Part shown: piece by piece, positions 54,767-64,000 of the stretch | Numbering within the stretch: the first letter of the stretch is position 1 | Layout of the letters: each line of letters opens with the position of its first letter | Source: Pseudo-nitzschia pungens | Taxonomy: Eukaryota; Bacillariophyta; Bacillariophyceae; Bacillariales; Bacillariaceae | Assembly (NCBI GenBank): GCA_037355855.1 | Contig: CM074760.1 | Coordinates: 5,014,501 to 5,078,500 of the forward strand | Direction of reading: 5' to 3' | Length of the DNA stretch: 64,000 nt | Program-made: the position numbers and the translations under genes | Notes under the pieces: model-generated | Seen by the model: the letters and a program-made list of their open reading frames with translations, nothing else | What the model was told of the DNA's origin: nothing | Databases searched by the model: none

Positions 54767-56324
54767 ATGAGTCGGGCTCGGTGAGTTGACTTGACTTGAC
54801 TTGACTTTTCGTTTCAGTTTTGTGTGGCAGGAACTGCGGGTCGAACCAACGGGACGGTCGGGTCGGGTGGAGTTTGTTCTTTTTGGTTTGCAACGCATTT
54901 GCGGAGAGCAGGCAGTCTTGGAGGAAGATTGTTTGTTGCGTTGAAGTGAGGTGGATTGGATTGGATTCGATTGGATTCGATCTTGGGTCCAAGATCGTGG
55001 ACACACGGTATTGCTCACAATTTTTTGGTTTGGTTGCCATTTAATTTCCTTTTCATCCTTCCCGCACTGCTGTGTAACTTGCCTGGCATGGCATCCAACC
55101 ATTGCTATCACAGTGTATACGCGGACGTTAATGTCCACAGACCAAGGGATTATTGGGATTACGAAGCTCTCACGGTTAATTGGGGCGACCAGGAAGAATA
55201 CGAAGTCATCCGAAAGATTGGTCGTGGAAAATATAGCGAGGTAGGTTTGGTTGTTGTTCTTTCTTTTTGCTGCTGCTGTTGCTGCTGCCGTGCATGGCGT
55301 TCGTTGCAAAATTCTTGGTCTAGGATTGGAATTACACAATAATGTAATAATGTAATAATACCAAATGGATGGATGCAGCTTGGATCGGAGCTTGGTCTGA
55401 CCCCTGCCATTCTTTCCATTTCTGCATCCGCAACAACAGGTCTTTGAAGGCATCAATGTGGTCAACAGCACGAAATGCGTCATTAAGATTTTGAAACCGG
55501 TCAAAAAAAAGAAAATCAAGCGGGAAATCAAAATTTTGCAAAACATGTGCGGCGGCACCAACATCATACAGTTGCTCGACGTCGTCCGCGATCCCCAGTC
55601 CAAGACCCCCTCCCTCATTTTCGAACACGTCAACAACACGGACTTTAAGATCTTGTACCCCACGCTCTCCGACTACGACATTCGCTACTACATTTTCGAG
55701 CTCCTCAAGGCCCTCGATTACTGCCATTCCAACGGAGTCATGCACCGGGACGTCAAGCCCCACAACGTCATGATCGACCACGAAAAACGCCAGCTCCGAC
55801 TCATCGATTGGGGACTGGCGGAATTCTACCACCCCGGACGCGAATACAACGTCCGGGTGGCCTCCCGTTATTTCAAGGGACCCGAGCTCCTCGTCGACCT
55901 GCAGGAATACGACTACTCCCTCGACATGTGGAGTCTGGGATGCATGTTTGCCGGAATGATCTTTCGAAAGGAACCCTTTTTCCACGGACACGACAACTAC
56001 GACCAGCTCGTCAAGATTGCCAAGGTTTTGGGCACGGAGGAACTCTTCCACTATCTCGACACGTACGATCTGGAGCTCGACCCGCACTTTGACGGGATCC
56101 TCGGCCGGCACTCGAAAAAGTCGTGGCAGAAATTCGTCACGCCGGAAAACCAGCACCTGGTGTCGGACGAGGCGATCGATTTTGTGTCCAAGCTCTTGCG
56201 GTACGACCACCAGGAGCGGCTGTCGGCGAAGGAGGCCATGGCGCACGCCTATTTTGCTCCCGTCCGCGAGGCGGCCATGAGGGGAGGCAACCAATCGTCG
56301 TCGAGTGGAGGATATGCGGTGTAA
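54767..56324 (+). CDS. Casein kinase 2 catalytic subunit alpha
   Basis: A 14-base first exon (54767-54780, MSRA + CG) joins exon 2 (55114-55240) and exon 3 (55440-56324), with GT-AG introns of 333 and 199 bases, for 341 residues. The start reads [21 protein letters not shown], almost the universal CK2 alpha start. Also present are [13 protein letters not shown] (Gly loop), [19 protein letters not shown] (ATP Lys and basic cluster), and [19 protein letters not shown] with [11 protein letters not shown] (CK2-specific DWG for DFG). [11 protein letters not shown] and [16 protein letters not shown] complete the set. CK2 is a constitutively active acidic-directed Ser/Thr kinase in nucleus and cytosol. 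Exon 3 is GC-rich and strongly conserved. Confidence 0.96.
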
Positions 56325-56767
56325 GTGAGTGAATGAGTGCGTGAGTGAGTGAACGATGTATTTGGGAGATGGACGTGTACCAAAAGCACGGACGTCTGTA
56401 CACACACACACACACACACACACACGTACTTAAACCAAATCAAATCAGAGAAACCAACAGAATCAACCAATCCGCAACGACCGGCGCTCGGAACCAGATC
56501 GCTGCGGTCGGGTCGGTCGCTCTTCAACCGGTCGATGGAGCGACCAATTGATGAAAGACCCAGCACCGAACCAAACAAACACGACAAACTACAAATGAAT
56601 GCACCACTTCTAAACGAATGAACACTACCACGACGATCCATATTATACCATAATCCAAAATAGCGATGATGCTACTACTCTTTTTCTCTGTTCCCAAACC
56701 TTGTTAAATCAGTATTGTTATACTAACGAAAAAATTCTGGAAGTCAGTCATCTACCGGTATGTCTCC
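56325..56767. other. Convergent 3' region with a CA repeat
   Basis: GAGTGAGT-type repeats follow the CK2 stop codon, and a CA dinucleotide run lies at 56400-56425. No gene is seen. Confidence 0.55.
56400..56425. repeat. (CA)13 microsatellite
   Basis: A pure alternating CA run sits in the 3' flank of the CK2 alpha gene. Confidence 0.95.
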
Positions 56768-59091
56768 TCACAACTCGTCCTTTTGGTTCGCGGATGATTG
56801 CTTTTTCATCACGAACATGTGGCCGCGGAACGTCCTTGCCGTGCTCGTGCCGAAATCCGTCGAGGCTCTCGTAGTGGACCACCGGTCAATCCATGCATAC
56901 GACCGATGGCGGCGACGTATTTGTCGCGGTGCGCAAATCGTCCGGACGCCGTCAGCTGCCACCTCCAATCGGGCTTGGATTCCTGGAGACTGGATTTTGC
57001 AAAGCAAAGCAAAACAAAAAACAAGAAACAAAAAAGGAAGGCACGAATGAACACACAAAAAGGAATGGTTGAGAGCCTTACGACCCATAGGATGGCTGCA
57101 CCTTTGTCTCCTGCAGGGCACCAACAAAGTTGCTTTGCCGAGAATTTACAACAACCGAGAAAACGATCCGACAAGCAGCACCACCGTGTTCTTCCAAAAC
57201 TCACGCGGCTTCGTCTTCGTCGCTGACATTCTCCAGTGTAAAGGCAATGTAGGCATCGTCGTCTAGTCCCTCCTGGATCGAATCGAACAGTGGTTCCAGG
57301 TCGCCAAAGTAGATGAACGAATCGGCGGCAACGATGAGAGCCAGGGGCTTCTTTTGCCGGATGATTTCGGTGACGTCTCCCACGATTCGTTCGTCGTACA
57401 GCTTGGGTCGAAGCTTCTCGGCTTCGTCCAGAATGGCTTCGCTCAGGTCCACCCCGATCAAGTGGGAACTGATGTTGCGGAACTGTGGAAAGCGAACAAG
57501 AACAACCAACACAACGAAGATGCGAGTGAGAACATCAGACCCAACCTTGGTCATGAGCATCGGGACGATACAGGCAAGAAAGTACGAGACACCGCGAGTC
57601 TCTCGGGGATGCCGTACGCACCTGTTCTCCCACCAGACCGGTTCCACACCCCGCATCGAGAACGGAGGAGAACATCGGCACGGATTCTCGGCCACCAAAG
57701 GATCGGTCGAAACCTCGGCGAAGCCGAGCGTAACCATCGTAGCCCAGCTCTTCCACCAGTGAGTGTTCGAAACTATAGATACGATATGGATATCGGTGTC
57801 ATATCGATATCGATATCGATCGCATTCGCATTCCGCCGCAACGACAGGCAATGCAAGAAATATTCAAAGGAAGGAATCAGTGCTCAAACGATGGAAATTT
57901 GTGCGAGGTCGAGAACACAATAGATGGCACATAGACTACTGCACGTAGCTCGCGAGAATGATCGAGCATTGTGGGCAAAACACTACACCAACCATCGAAA
58001 CGAAGGAGCGAACTTACTTCTGGGCGTAATCATCGAAAAGAGTCTTCACGTAAGAGTTGTCGGCACGTTTCATGGTTGCATCCGCGGTGACGGTGGCGAG
58101 CATGTGCTTGGCGGACACGTTGCTCGGATCGAATCGAACCGCGAGCGAAAATGCGTGCGTCGCCATTTCCTTACACGAAACGGGCGTCTGTGGGTCCGTG
58201 GTGGTGGCACAGCTCCGTTCGAGGTCGTGGCTGAGGCACAGCCCTATTCGGTACTGCAACTGAGACAGAATGAAGCGGGGTTCGGCGGGTGGATCCGTGG
58301 GATTGTCGTGTTCGGTCAGGAGCTCGTAGGCTTTGTTGTAGGCCTGCAGAGCCTCGTCATAGTTTTTGAAATTGTCGTGAAACACGCTTCCTGTACAACA
58401 GAGGAAACGACAATCCGACGCGGAGCGAAACCAAAAAAACACAAACAACGAAAAACAATAAAGCAAGGTTTGAACAACAACAACAACAACAACAACAACA
58501 AACAAACAAGCAAGCAATTTGGTTCCGCGTCCTTCCGTGAATTAACCATCGTACGCTGGATCGACTGTAGACTCTCGCCGACGCACCTAAATTGGCCCAT
58601 GCAGCCCATAGATTTGGGTCCAAGGTCACCGCGCGCCCATACATGTTGACTGCTTTTGCGGCATCGCGTTCTTGGAGTTCCATGGCGTAGAAAAAGGCGG
58701 TTTGCGACACGATCGATCTCGCTTCTTCGACAACATCGTTCTCGTCCCTGACCTTGTCGTGGTGTGTTTCGTACGCGGAAATGGCTTGCTCGTAGTGCAA
58801 CAGAGCTTTTTCGTCCTCTCCTCCAATGGTCGAATACGCGGTCGCGAGGTTTGTTTCGAGGGATATCAGGGTCACGAGCGAGGAAGCGGTTGGTGGGTTT
58901 TCGTCATTGTCGAACGCGGCTATTCCCTTTTCGTAAAAGCCAATGGCCTTGGCGTTTGCATCCCTGGAAAGTTCCGTGTTTCCGAGAATCAAGTAATCCT
59001 CGGCCGATTGTTCGCTTCGAGCTTTTGTTGGGAGCGTCACGAGCAACAAGGAAGAGAATAGGAGAAGGAACCGCCGTCGAGAATAGACCAT
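56768..59091 (-). CDS. Secretory TPR-repeat methyltransferase with C-terminal KDEL; 3' end frameshifted
   Basis: Exons inferred: 59091-58587, 58390-58018, 57772-57622, 57482-57205 and 56989-56768. The N-terminus (MVYSRRRFLLLFSSLLLVTL) is a signal peptide. TPR-like helices follow (AEDYLILGNTELS, AVNMYGRAVTLDPNLWAAW, NYDEALQAYNKAYELL, HAFSLAVRFDPSNVSAKHM). Next is a class I methyltransferase: VLDAGCGTGLVGEQ, HLIGVDLSEAILDEA, ALIVAADSFIYFGDL, then WQLTASGRFAHRDKYV. After that, conserved sequence appears in successive frames (VVHYESLDGFRHEHGKDV, then RGHMFVMKK...QKDEL), so two single-base changes are needed near 56882 and 56827. As read without them, the frame ends at 56809. KDEL with a signal peptide implies residence in the ER. 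Substrate is unknown. Confidence 0.72.
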
Positions 59092-60261
59092 GATTGCCAA
59101 GGTTGTCTCGCGGCTGAGGAGTAGCAGTAACTGTCGAACTTGCGATTGCTATGAGGCGTCGCCCTTGACGGTGCTCAATGCCGTGTTGATATCTATGTAT
59201 ATTACAGTATATAATATCTATAACTTCGACTTCGTATTCCTTACGACGAAGGATTCACTCGTCTATCGGTTCTGTATCTGGTTTCAATACAAAGATTAGA
59301 TTCGTATCCTGGTCGAAACTTTCGAAAGATCATTCATTCACTGACTTGAGTTCACTCATCACTCTCAACCCGGTTTGCGGTTGTCGACCGATTGTGATTG
59401 TCGTACGCGTACGACTTATCGACACAAAAACGTACGTACGTGTACTTGATCTTGGTATGATTGATGATGGGTGAAACGTGAAACACCCCCGAGACACGCG
59501 AGCAAGGTTTTCGTGAAGAACGGAACTTTCGAGGAAAAAAAATTCTCGTCCAAAAATTAGTAAGGTTATTGTAATTTTCCTTCACGCCAATCAACTCTTT
59601 TTAAAACAAGAAGATCTTGCCGTAGGTGTAATTAAACACAAGGTAACTTATTGTATCGTACGACACCTTTTGCGAATACTATCATGCAACGAAACTCAAT
59701 GGCTTCGAATCGCTCGCCGACGAATTGATTCAATAAAATCCTGGAAAGTCGTCTATGTTGCGATATGCAGAGCAAGAAAAGTCAGGGTTCGCACCAAAGA
59801 AACGACATTCGACATCATCGTCACAACAGCGGTGATGTCCTTGACGTGCATGATCATATTCTTTCTGTGATTGAGAGTGATGGATTGAAAATTGCTTATT
59901 ATTAAGTTCTCTGGTGCCCAGAATGCACTGGTACTCTACTGGAGTAGTAGCGTAGTTGATATTTGAAGATCACGAGCGAAATAATGAGAAATGCGATTGG
60001 CTCGGGACAACAGAGAAAAATTGGAGGCGAGACTTCTTGCCGGTTGGGACATTTCACCGCATCGGGTGTGGTATTCAAAATTCCTGCCGATTGCTCGCTC
60101 ACTTTTTCGACCTCCAGTTTGCCGTTCTCAGTCGGTTCCTTGAAGCATTAATTCATGTAGATTGGTTTTGTTACTTTGTTTTGTTTTCTTTGGTAGTACC
60201 TTACTTCGTTGGATTTGAATTTCAAATCTTTTTCGACACAACGGGTTTTAGATTTTTGCTC
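59092..60261. other. Intergenic region
   Basis: No gene is recognised. GTAAGGTTA occurs at 59560. Several CGTACG palindromes lie near 59403-59440. Confidence 0.5.
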
Positions 60262-60516
60262 TTATCCCTCGACGATGCTTATTTTGACATTGTCGCTTAC
60301 GCCCTTCAACAACAACTGTCCCTGGAAGGTGATCATCTTTCGTTTCTTGGCCGCCTTTAGGGTCCCCACCAGTGCTTCGTAATAATTCGTAACCTCCTCG
60401 TCGTCGAATAGCTCTCCAAAAGTGGTGTGTGGTTCTCCAGCAACGCCAACACGGCGAATATCTACCAAGAGCTGGGCGCACTCTTCATCCAAACGACTCT
60501 TTTCGTTGTTGAATGA
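60262..60516 (-). CDS. Costars-family protein (ABRACL-like), 5' end unresolved
   Basis: The frame gives a compact costars domain: ECAQLLVDIRRVG, TTFGELFDDEEVTNYYEALV, GTLKAAKKRKMITFQGQLLL and KGVSDNVKISIV. It matches the ~80-residue family nearly end to end. No ATG lies in frame at its start, and the open frame begins with a TTG, so the first few residues must come from an upstream exon. An acceptor such as GAAAAG just before SRLDEE is possible. Costars proteins are actin-related regulators in animals and Dictyostelium and exist as stand-alone domains in many protists and plants. Position of the first exon was not found. Confidence 0.8.
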   Translation of the reverse strand, partial: SFNNEKSRLDEECAQLLVDIRRVGVAGEPHTTFGELFDDEEVTNYYEALVGTLKAAKKRKMITFQGQLLLKGVSDNVKISIVEG

Positions 60517-62694
60517 CAATAATAATAATAACAGAGTAAACGTCGGTCATTCATTCATGGCGGAAAGAAATGACCGACGGATTGATTTGTGCGTTCGTTT
60601 ATTTGTTTGTTTGTTTGTTTGAATGGTTGTTGTTGCGTCGGAAGTCCAAAAGCAGTAAATGGGTTCCCGCGAAGATAGTAATCGAAGCCGAATGGCATGG
60701 CATGGCATGTCGTATCGTGTCATGTCGTGTCGTGGATCCCAGAATAATTAGGAGAGTGGGAAGGATTTTATTTTTAGATTTTGAAAGAGGTGGGTGTTAC
60801 ACCCATTTTGGCGATAGGAAAGACCAATAACAAGACAAGGTACTGTACGACGACGACGACGTACTGCATATTCAGACAATTCAGACTCCGAACGTGAAAT
60901 ACTGCTTTTGATGTCCGATGAGTCGACCACTGATGTTGTTTTCGAAACCAACCATCACGAGTGCCAGAAATTCCAATAATCGTCGAAACAAAAACAAAGA
61001 AGGTGAACGGATCGAAATGAGAATTACGTGCAGTGACTGCAGGAGCGCCCAAGGTTATTCCGTTGGTCAACAAGGTTAGCAATAGACTCTCAATGATTCA
61101 TTCACTCACTCTCGAAATAAATAATAATGAATACGAAGTAAGGTTTACTTCTTAATTATAATAGTATGGTCTGCGACTGCTTTAAATGACACTTCTGTGG
61201 GATATCGTCCCTTTCCCGTTCGAAAATCGATCGTTGTCCGATGTCTGAGAAAGAGTTGTGAACTGCTGTGTGTTTCGCCAGTCGGAACCGAACAAAAGAA
61301 ACCGCAATAATTGTTCTTCCTGGCCGATTTCGAGAAGTACGGTATTGCACGTGTGAATGTAAGACTCTGTAAGATCTTACGGTCTACGTACATCATTCCG
61401 TAATTACGCGTGCCCGAACCCGTATTCTCGTAAGGTTTTTTATTGTATTTGTTGGCGTAATGATCACTGGTGCCCATGAAGTCCAAGAAGAAGGTAAATT
61501 GTGCAACTTGTACTTAAGATTACCAGGTAATATTACGGTGCGTAAGGTTACTCGTCCTGGTAACAAAGAATCATCAGATTTCCTGCTCACATGGTTCAGA
61601 ATAATTGAAAGTGACTAACTGTTTGGTGCACTGGACTTAAACGTGTTGAAATGAAGATTGAAAGATGCAGCAGACCAAAATCTGATCTATTTTTTCAGAA
61701 AGACTGTTCTGATCACCTACTTTTGTCAGTTTCCTTGTTTTGACTTTTAAAGAAGAAGAACAAACAAAGCCACCATTGGGGCTTCAGGAATCTCACCATT
61801 GAAACTGATTTCACGTACACACAAACAAATATTATAGTTGCCTGTGAGACTAGTAAAGTTGCTCTTGTTGTTCCTCAAAATATTGTTCTCAAACTTGAAT
61901 CACAAGTTGGTCCCTGGATTAGCCAATCACATAGCCCCATTCCTGTCCCTCCCCGGATCACAAAAATGACCGCTGTTTATCTGCTTGTCACTCTCCTTGC
62001 TCACAAAAATAGACAAATTTGGTCATCAAGAATGCTGTCACTCTAATTTATCAATTTGTATAGAATTTATATCGGACCTGCATAACTTGGGGAGATGAAC
62101 AATATTTTGGGAATTCCACCCCTGGGAGGCTAACTAAGGAGGTCCGTAGCTTAGTCACCAAGTCATCAATGGCAACACCCCTTGTTACTACCATTCAAAA
62201 TATTTGTACTCTGGCAGTAGACTGTAACTTCTTTAAAATAGAGACTTCTTGTTACAAAGGTGAGTTATCAGTTATCACATCCCTTCTGAAGGGGAAATCT
62301 GTCACAAAATACTAGTAATTATTTTCAACTTCAGATTTTTTACTCGGAACCATTCCTATTTTTTGTATGTACTATCGGTATTGTCGTGGATACCAGTCAC
62401 GAATTGTCCATTCCCTAATTCAGATCATCCAATGACTCAAAGACGTGTGTTCAAAAGTTCCTGTTCCGGTCGCATACCAGACCACGTACGGTGATTTTTC
62501 CCTTCATGATCTCTACCGAAAAACACCTTTAAAGTTGAAGTATCTTCCGAAGTTTTCTGTGGTAATTGATACGATAATCTTACGCATGCGAAATACTGTA
62601 ATGGAGGTTTTCTTCACGAAGGGTGAATAATGCTAGATTGATTATCTACGTTTTCAATAGATCACATAAATCGATAAAATACACAATCATCAAA
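60517..62694. other. Long intergenic region upstream of the FCP gene
   Basis: It holds simple repeats (GTTT run at 60600-60622, ATGGC and GTGTC runs at 60690-60735, CGA run near 60850). It also has recurrent words GTAAGGTTTA at 61139 and GTAAGGTTA at 61542. Between about 61620 and 62440 the DNA is AT-rich and featureless. The first exon of the costars gene probably lies in the left part and the FCP promoter at the right end. No light-responsive element is claimed. Confidence 0.4.
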
Positions 62695-63183
62695 ATGAAG
62701 TCTGCCATCTTTGCCTCCCTCATCGCCACCGCGGCCGCCTTTGCCCCTGCCCAACAGGCGAAGACCTCCTCTGCCCTTCAGGTTAGCGAGCTCGAGCTTG
62801 GTGTTACCGAGCCTCTTGGAGTCTTCGATCCTCTCGGATGGTTGGACACCGAGCCTGAGGCCTTCGAGCGTCGTCGTGCTGTCGAGCGCAAGCACGGACG
62901 TATTGCCATGGCTGCCGTTGTCGGAACCATCGTCCACAACAACCACATTGTCTTCGACGGATACCTTTCCCCATCGAACGACCTTAAGTTCTCCGATGTC
63001 CCCACCGGTATGGCCGGAATTGCCACCGTTCCTTCCGCCGGACTTGCCCAAATCTTCCTCTTCATTGCTCTTATCGAACTCGCATGGATGCCTGCTTCCC
63101 AATACGACGGAGACTACGGAGTTGGATGGTTCGGACGTGATATCGAAGATCCTGAAGAGAAGGCCCGCAAGCTGAACGTTGAA

Positions 63184-63216
<33 letters not shown>

Positions 63217-63318
63217 TTCGGAAACATGGTTGCTGAACAACTCACCGGACAAACCATGTTCGAACAATACTCTGCTGGACACATCTCTCCTTTCGGAGAC
63301 GGCCAAGGTGTCTTCTAA
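62695..63318 (+). CDS. Fucoxanthin-chlorophyll a/c binding light-harvesting protein (Lhcf type)
   Basis: This is a single exon of 207 residues. The leader MKSAIFASLIATAAAFAPAQ has the signal peptide and Ala-Phe-Ala-Pro site needed for import into the four-membrane diatom plastid. The mature protein begins near SSALQVSELELGVTEPLGVF and has the three thylakoid helices of the LHC family. Helix 1 carries ERKHGRIAMAAVVGTIV and helix 3 carries ELNNGRAAMMGIFGNMV, the chlorophyll-ligating Glu/Asn/His-Gly-Arg motifs. Helix 2 is IFLFIALIELAWM. It ends SPFGDGQGVF, typical of the Lhcf antenna. It binds chlorophyll a, chlorophyll c and fucoxanthin. The coding sequence uses a restricted, C-ending codon set (GCC, GGA, TCC, CTT), unlike its neighbours, as expected for very high expression. 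Confidence 0.96.
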
Positions 63319-63645
63319 GTTTGTTGAATGAATGATCGTGTATTTTCATTTGATTTACGAAATATTCTCTCCAGGCATATTGCTGTGGGTATTGAGGTAT
63401 CGTGTAATACTTCCTCAAGTAATGTAGCTACTAATATACTAGAATAATTTTTCAACAAAATTCGGGACTTTCTGTGGTTATGTCAGTCACGAAGGGACAA
63501 CGAGAGGAAGGGAATTAGAACATGTCTCCTCTCGTGAAAAGAAGGGTTCTGACTGACATCCAGTTTAGTTTGAATGACGAAGGTTATTCAATTCATACTA
63601 GTTAACTTCTTTTCCATGAGCAACCTTCAGGGCCCGTCTGTGTAG
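63319..63645. other. 3' flank of the FCP gene
   Basis: No gene is visible. A GAGAGGAAGG...CCTCTCGTG inverted pair near 63500-63535 (GAGAGGA / TCCTCTC type) could form a weak hairpin. Confidence 0.35.
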
Positions 63646-63999
63646 TCATAAGACGGTGGCTTGGTGTCGACGGTTTGGAGGGATCGATTGGACTGCTCGC
63701 AATTTTTTTTTACGAAGATCGTAGAGCTGTTGTCGTTGTTCCTTGGAGAAGATCCTACATACGGATCTGGGGTAGGTCTTGGCTTCAATCGTCCCGGTGT
63801 AGGTTCCTTCAACCGACTTGCCTTTCTTGCCTTTTTTTTGGCGACAGAGGTGGAGACGAAACGGACTCGTTTTGCTACCCGCTAGACGTTTACAAATCAA
63901 AGCCTGGTTGAACAGCGTGACGCTCTCACGAAAATTAGTCATGTACATCGCTTTGTCTCTGAGTGCGATTGAGTTCGCGTCGTAGAGGTGCTCGTGGGT
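63646..63999 (-). CDS. Probable retrotransposon gag-like fragment, open to the window edge
   Basis: The frame is open from the right edge to a stop at 63646. Upstream of the internal Met at 63948 the residues (HEHLYDANSIALRDKAMYM) still look coding, so the start is outside. The motif TYPRSVCRIFSKEQRQQLYD with following LRKKKLR resembles the segment of diatom copia-like gag proteins in which an aromatic residue and a KEQR..LRKKR stretch precede a linker. A Lys/Gly-rich patch (KKGKKGKS) lies before it. I take it as a mobile-element relic, not a host gene; a host protein is possible. Confidence 0.4.
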   Translation of the reverse strand, partial: THEHLYDANSIALRDKAMYMTNFRESVTLFNQALICKRLAGSKTSPFRLHLCRQKKGKKGKSVEGTYTGTIEAKTYPRSVCRIFSKEQRQQLYDLRKKKLRAVQSIPPNRRHQATVL

Positions 64000-64000
64000 A

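Noticed and set aside
54195..54770. 191-codon plus-strand frame upstream of CK2 alpha
   Set aside because: It is made largely of simple tetranucleotide and GAAA repeats, contains intergenic-type words, and overlaps the CK2 start in another frame.
55332..56423. 363-codon minus-strand open frame over CK2 alpha
   Set aside because: It is the antisense shadow of the conserved, GC-rich CK2 exon 3.

Overview
The window reads as nuclear DNA of a diatom, most likely a pennate one. A fucoxanthin-chlorophyll a/c binding protein gene ends the window. Several plastid-pathway enzymes (FabI, chorismate synthase) carry signal peptides, some with the diatom-type Ala-Phe-Ala-Pro cleavage context. Genes are short with few small GT-AG introns, and the LTR retrotransposons have diatom-like gag and pol. 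Genus cannot be fixed from the sequence alone. All coordinates and splice joins were worked out by eye from reading frame, family conservation and splice consensus, without transcript evidence.

Bases 1-6870 are a nest of LTR retrotransposons. A minus-strand Ty1/copia-like fragment is cut by a minus-strand Ty3/gypsy-like element (5' LTR, gag, protease, reverse transcriptase). That element is cut in turn, inside pol, by the 3' LTR of a plus-strand relative of the same family whose left half lies outside the window. About 1.8 kb of gene-free DNA follows.

From 8.7 kb the single-copy genes begin, often as convergent pairs. They are: a possible Tim44-like protein and a frataxin-like protein; two unknown proteins; a decayed region; an unknown two-exon gene; NOT4; REV7/MAD2L2; a GT25-like glycosyltransferase; and a TauE/SafE permease. 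Between 25.8 and 28.7 kb lie a candidate MITE and a striking composite minisatellite. Next come a histidine acid phosphatase, a FAM151/menorin-like protein and an Alba-domain protein, separated by gene-poor DNA up to 38.9 kb.

The stretch 38.9-60.5 kb is gene-dense. It holds a protein kinase with an unusual Gly-loop, a PPR-like/TrmB tRNA m7G methyltransferase fusion, FabI, a small plastid-type basic protein, chorismate synthase and a PPIL1-like cyclophilin with two microexons. These are followed by a Trm82/WDR4-like WD40 protein, casein kinase 2 alpha, a secretory TPR-methyltransferase ending in KDEL, and a costars protein. The FCP gene and a further retrotransposon fragment close the window.

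Two patterns run across the window. A short word, GTAAGGTTA and its complement, recurs more than 20 times in intergenic DNA and in no recognised exon. Four gene models also need one base fewer than the sequence shows, which suggests insertion errors in the assembly or recent frameshifts.
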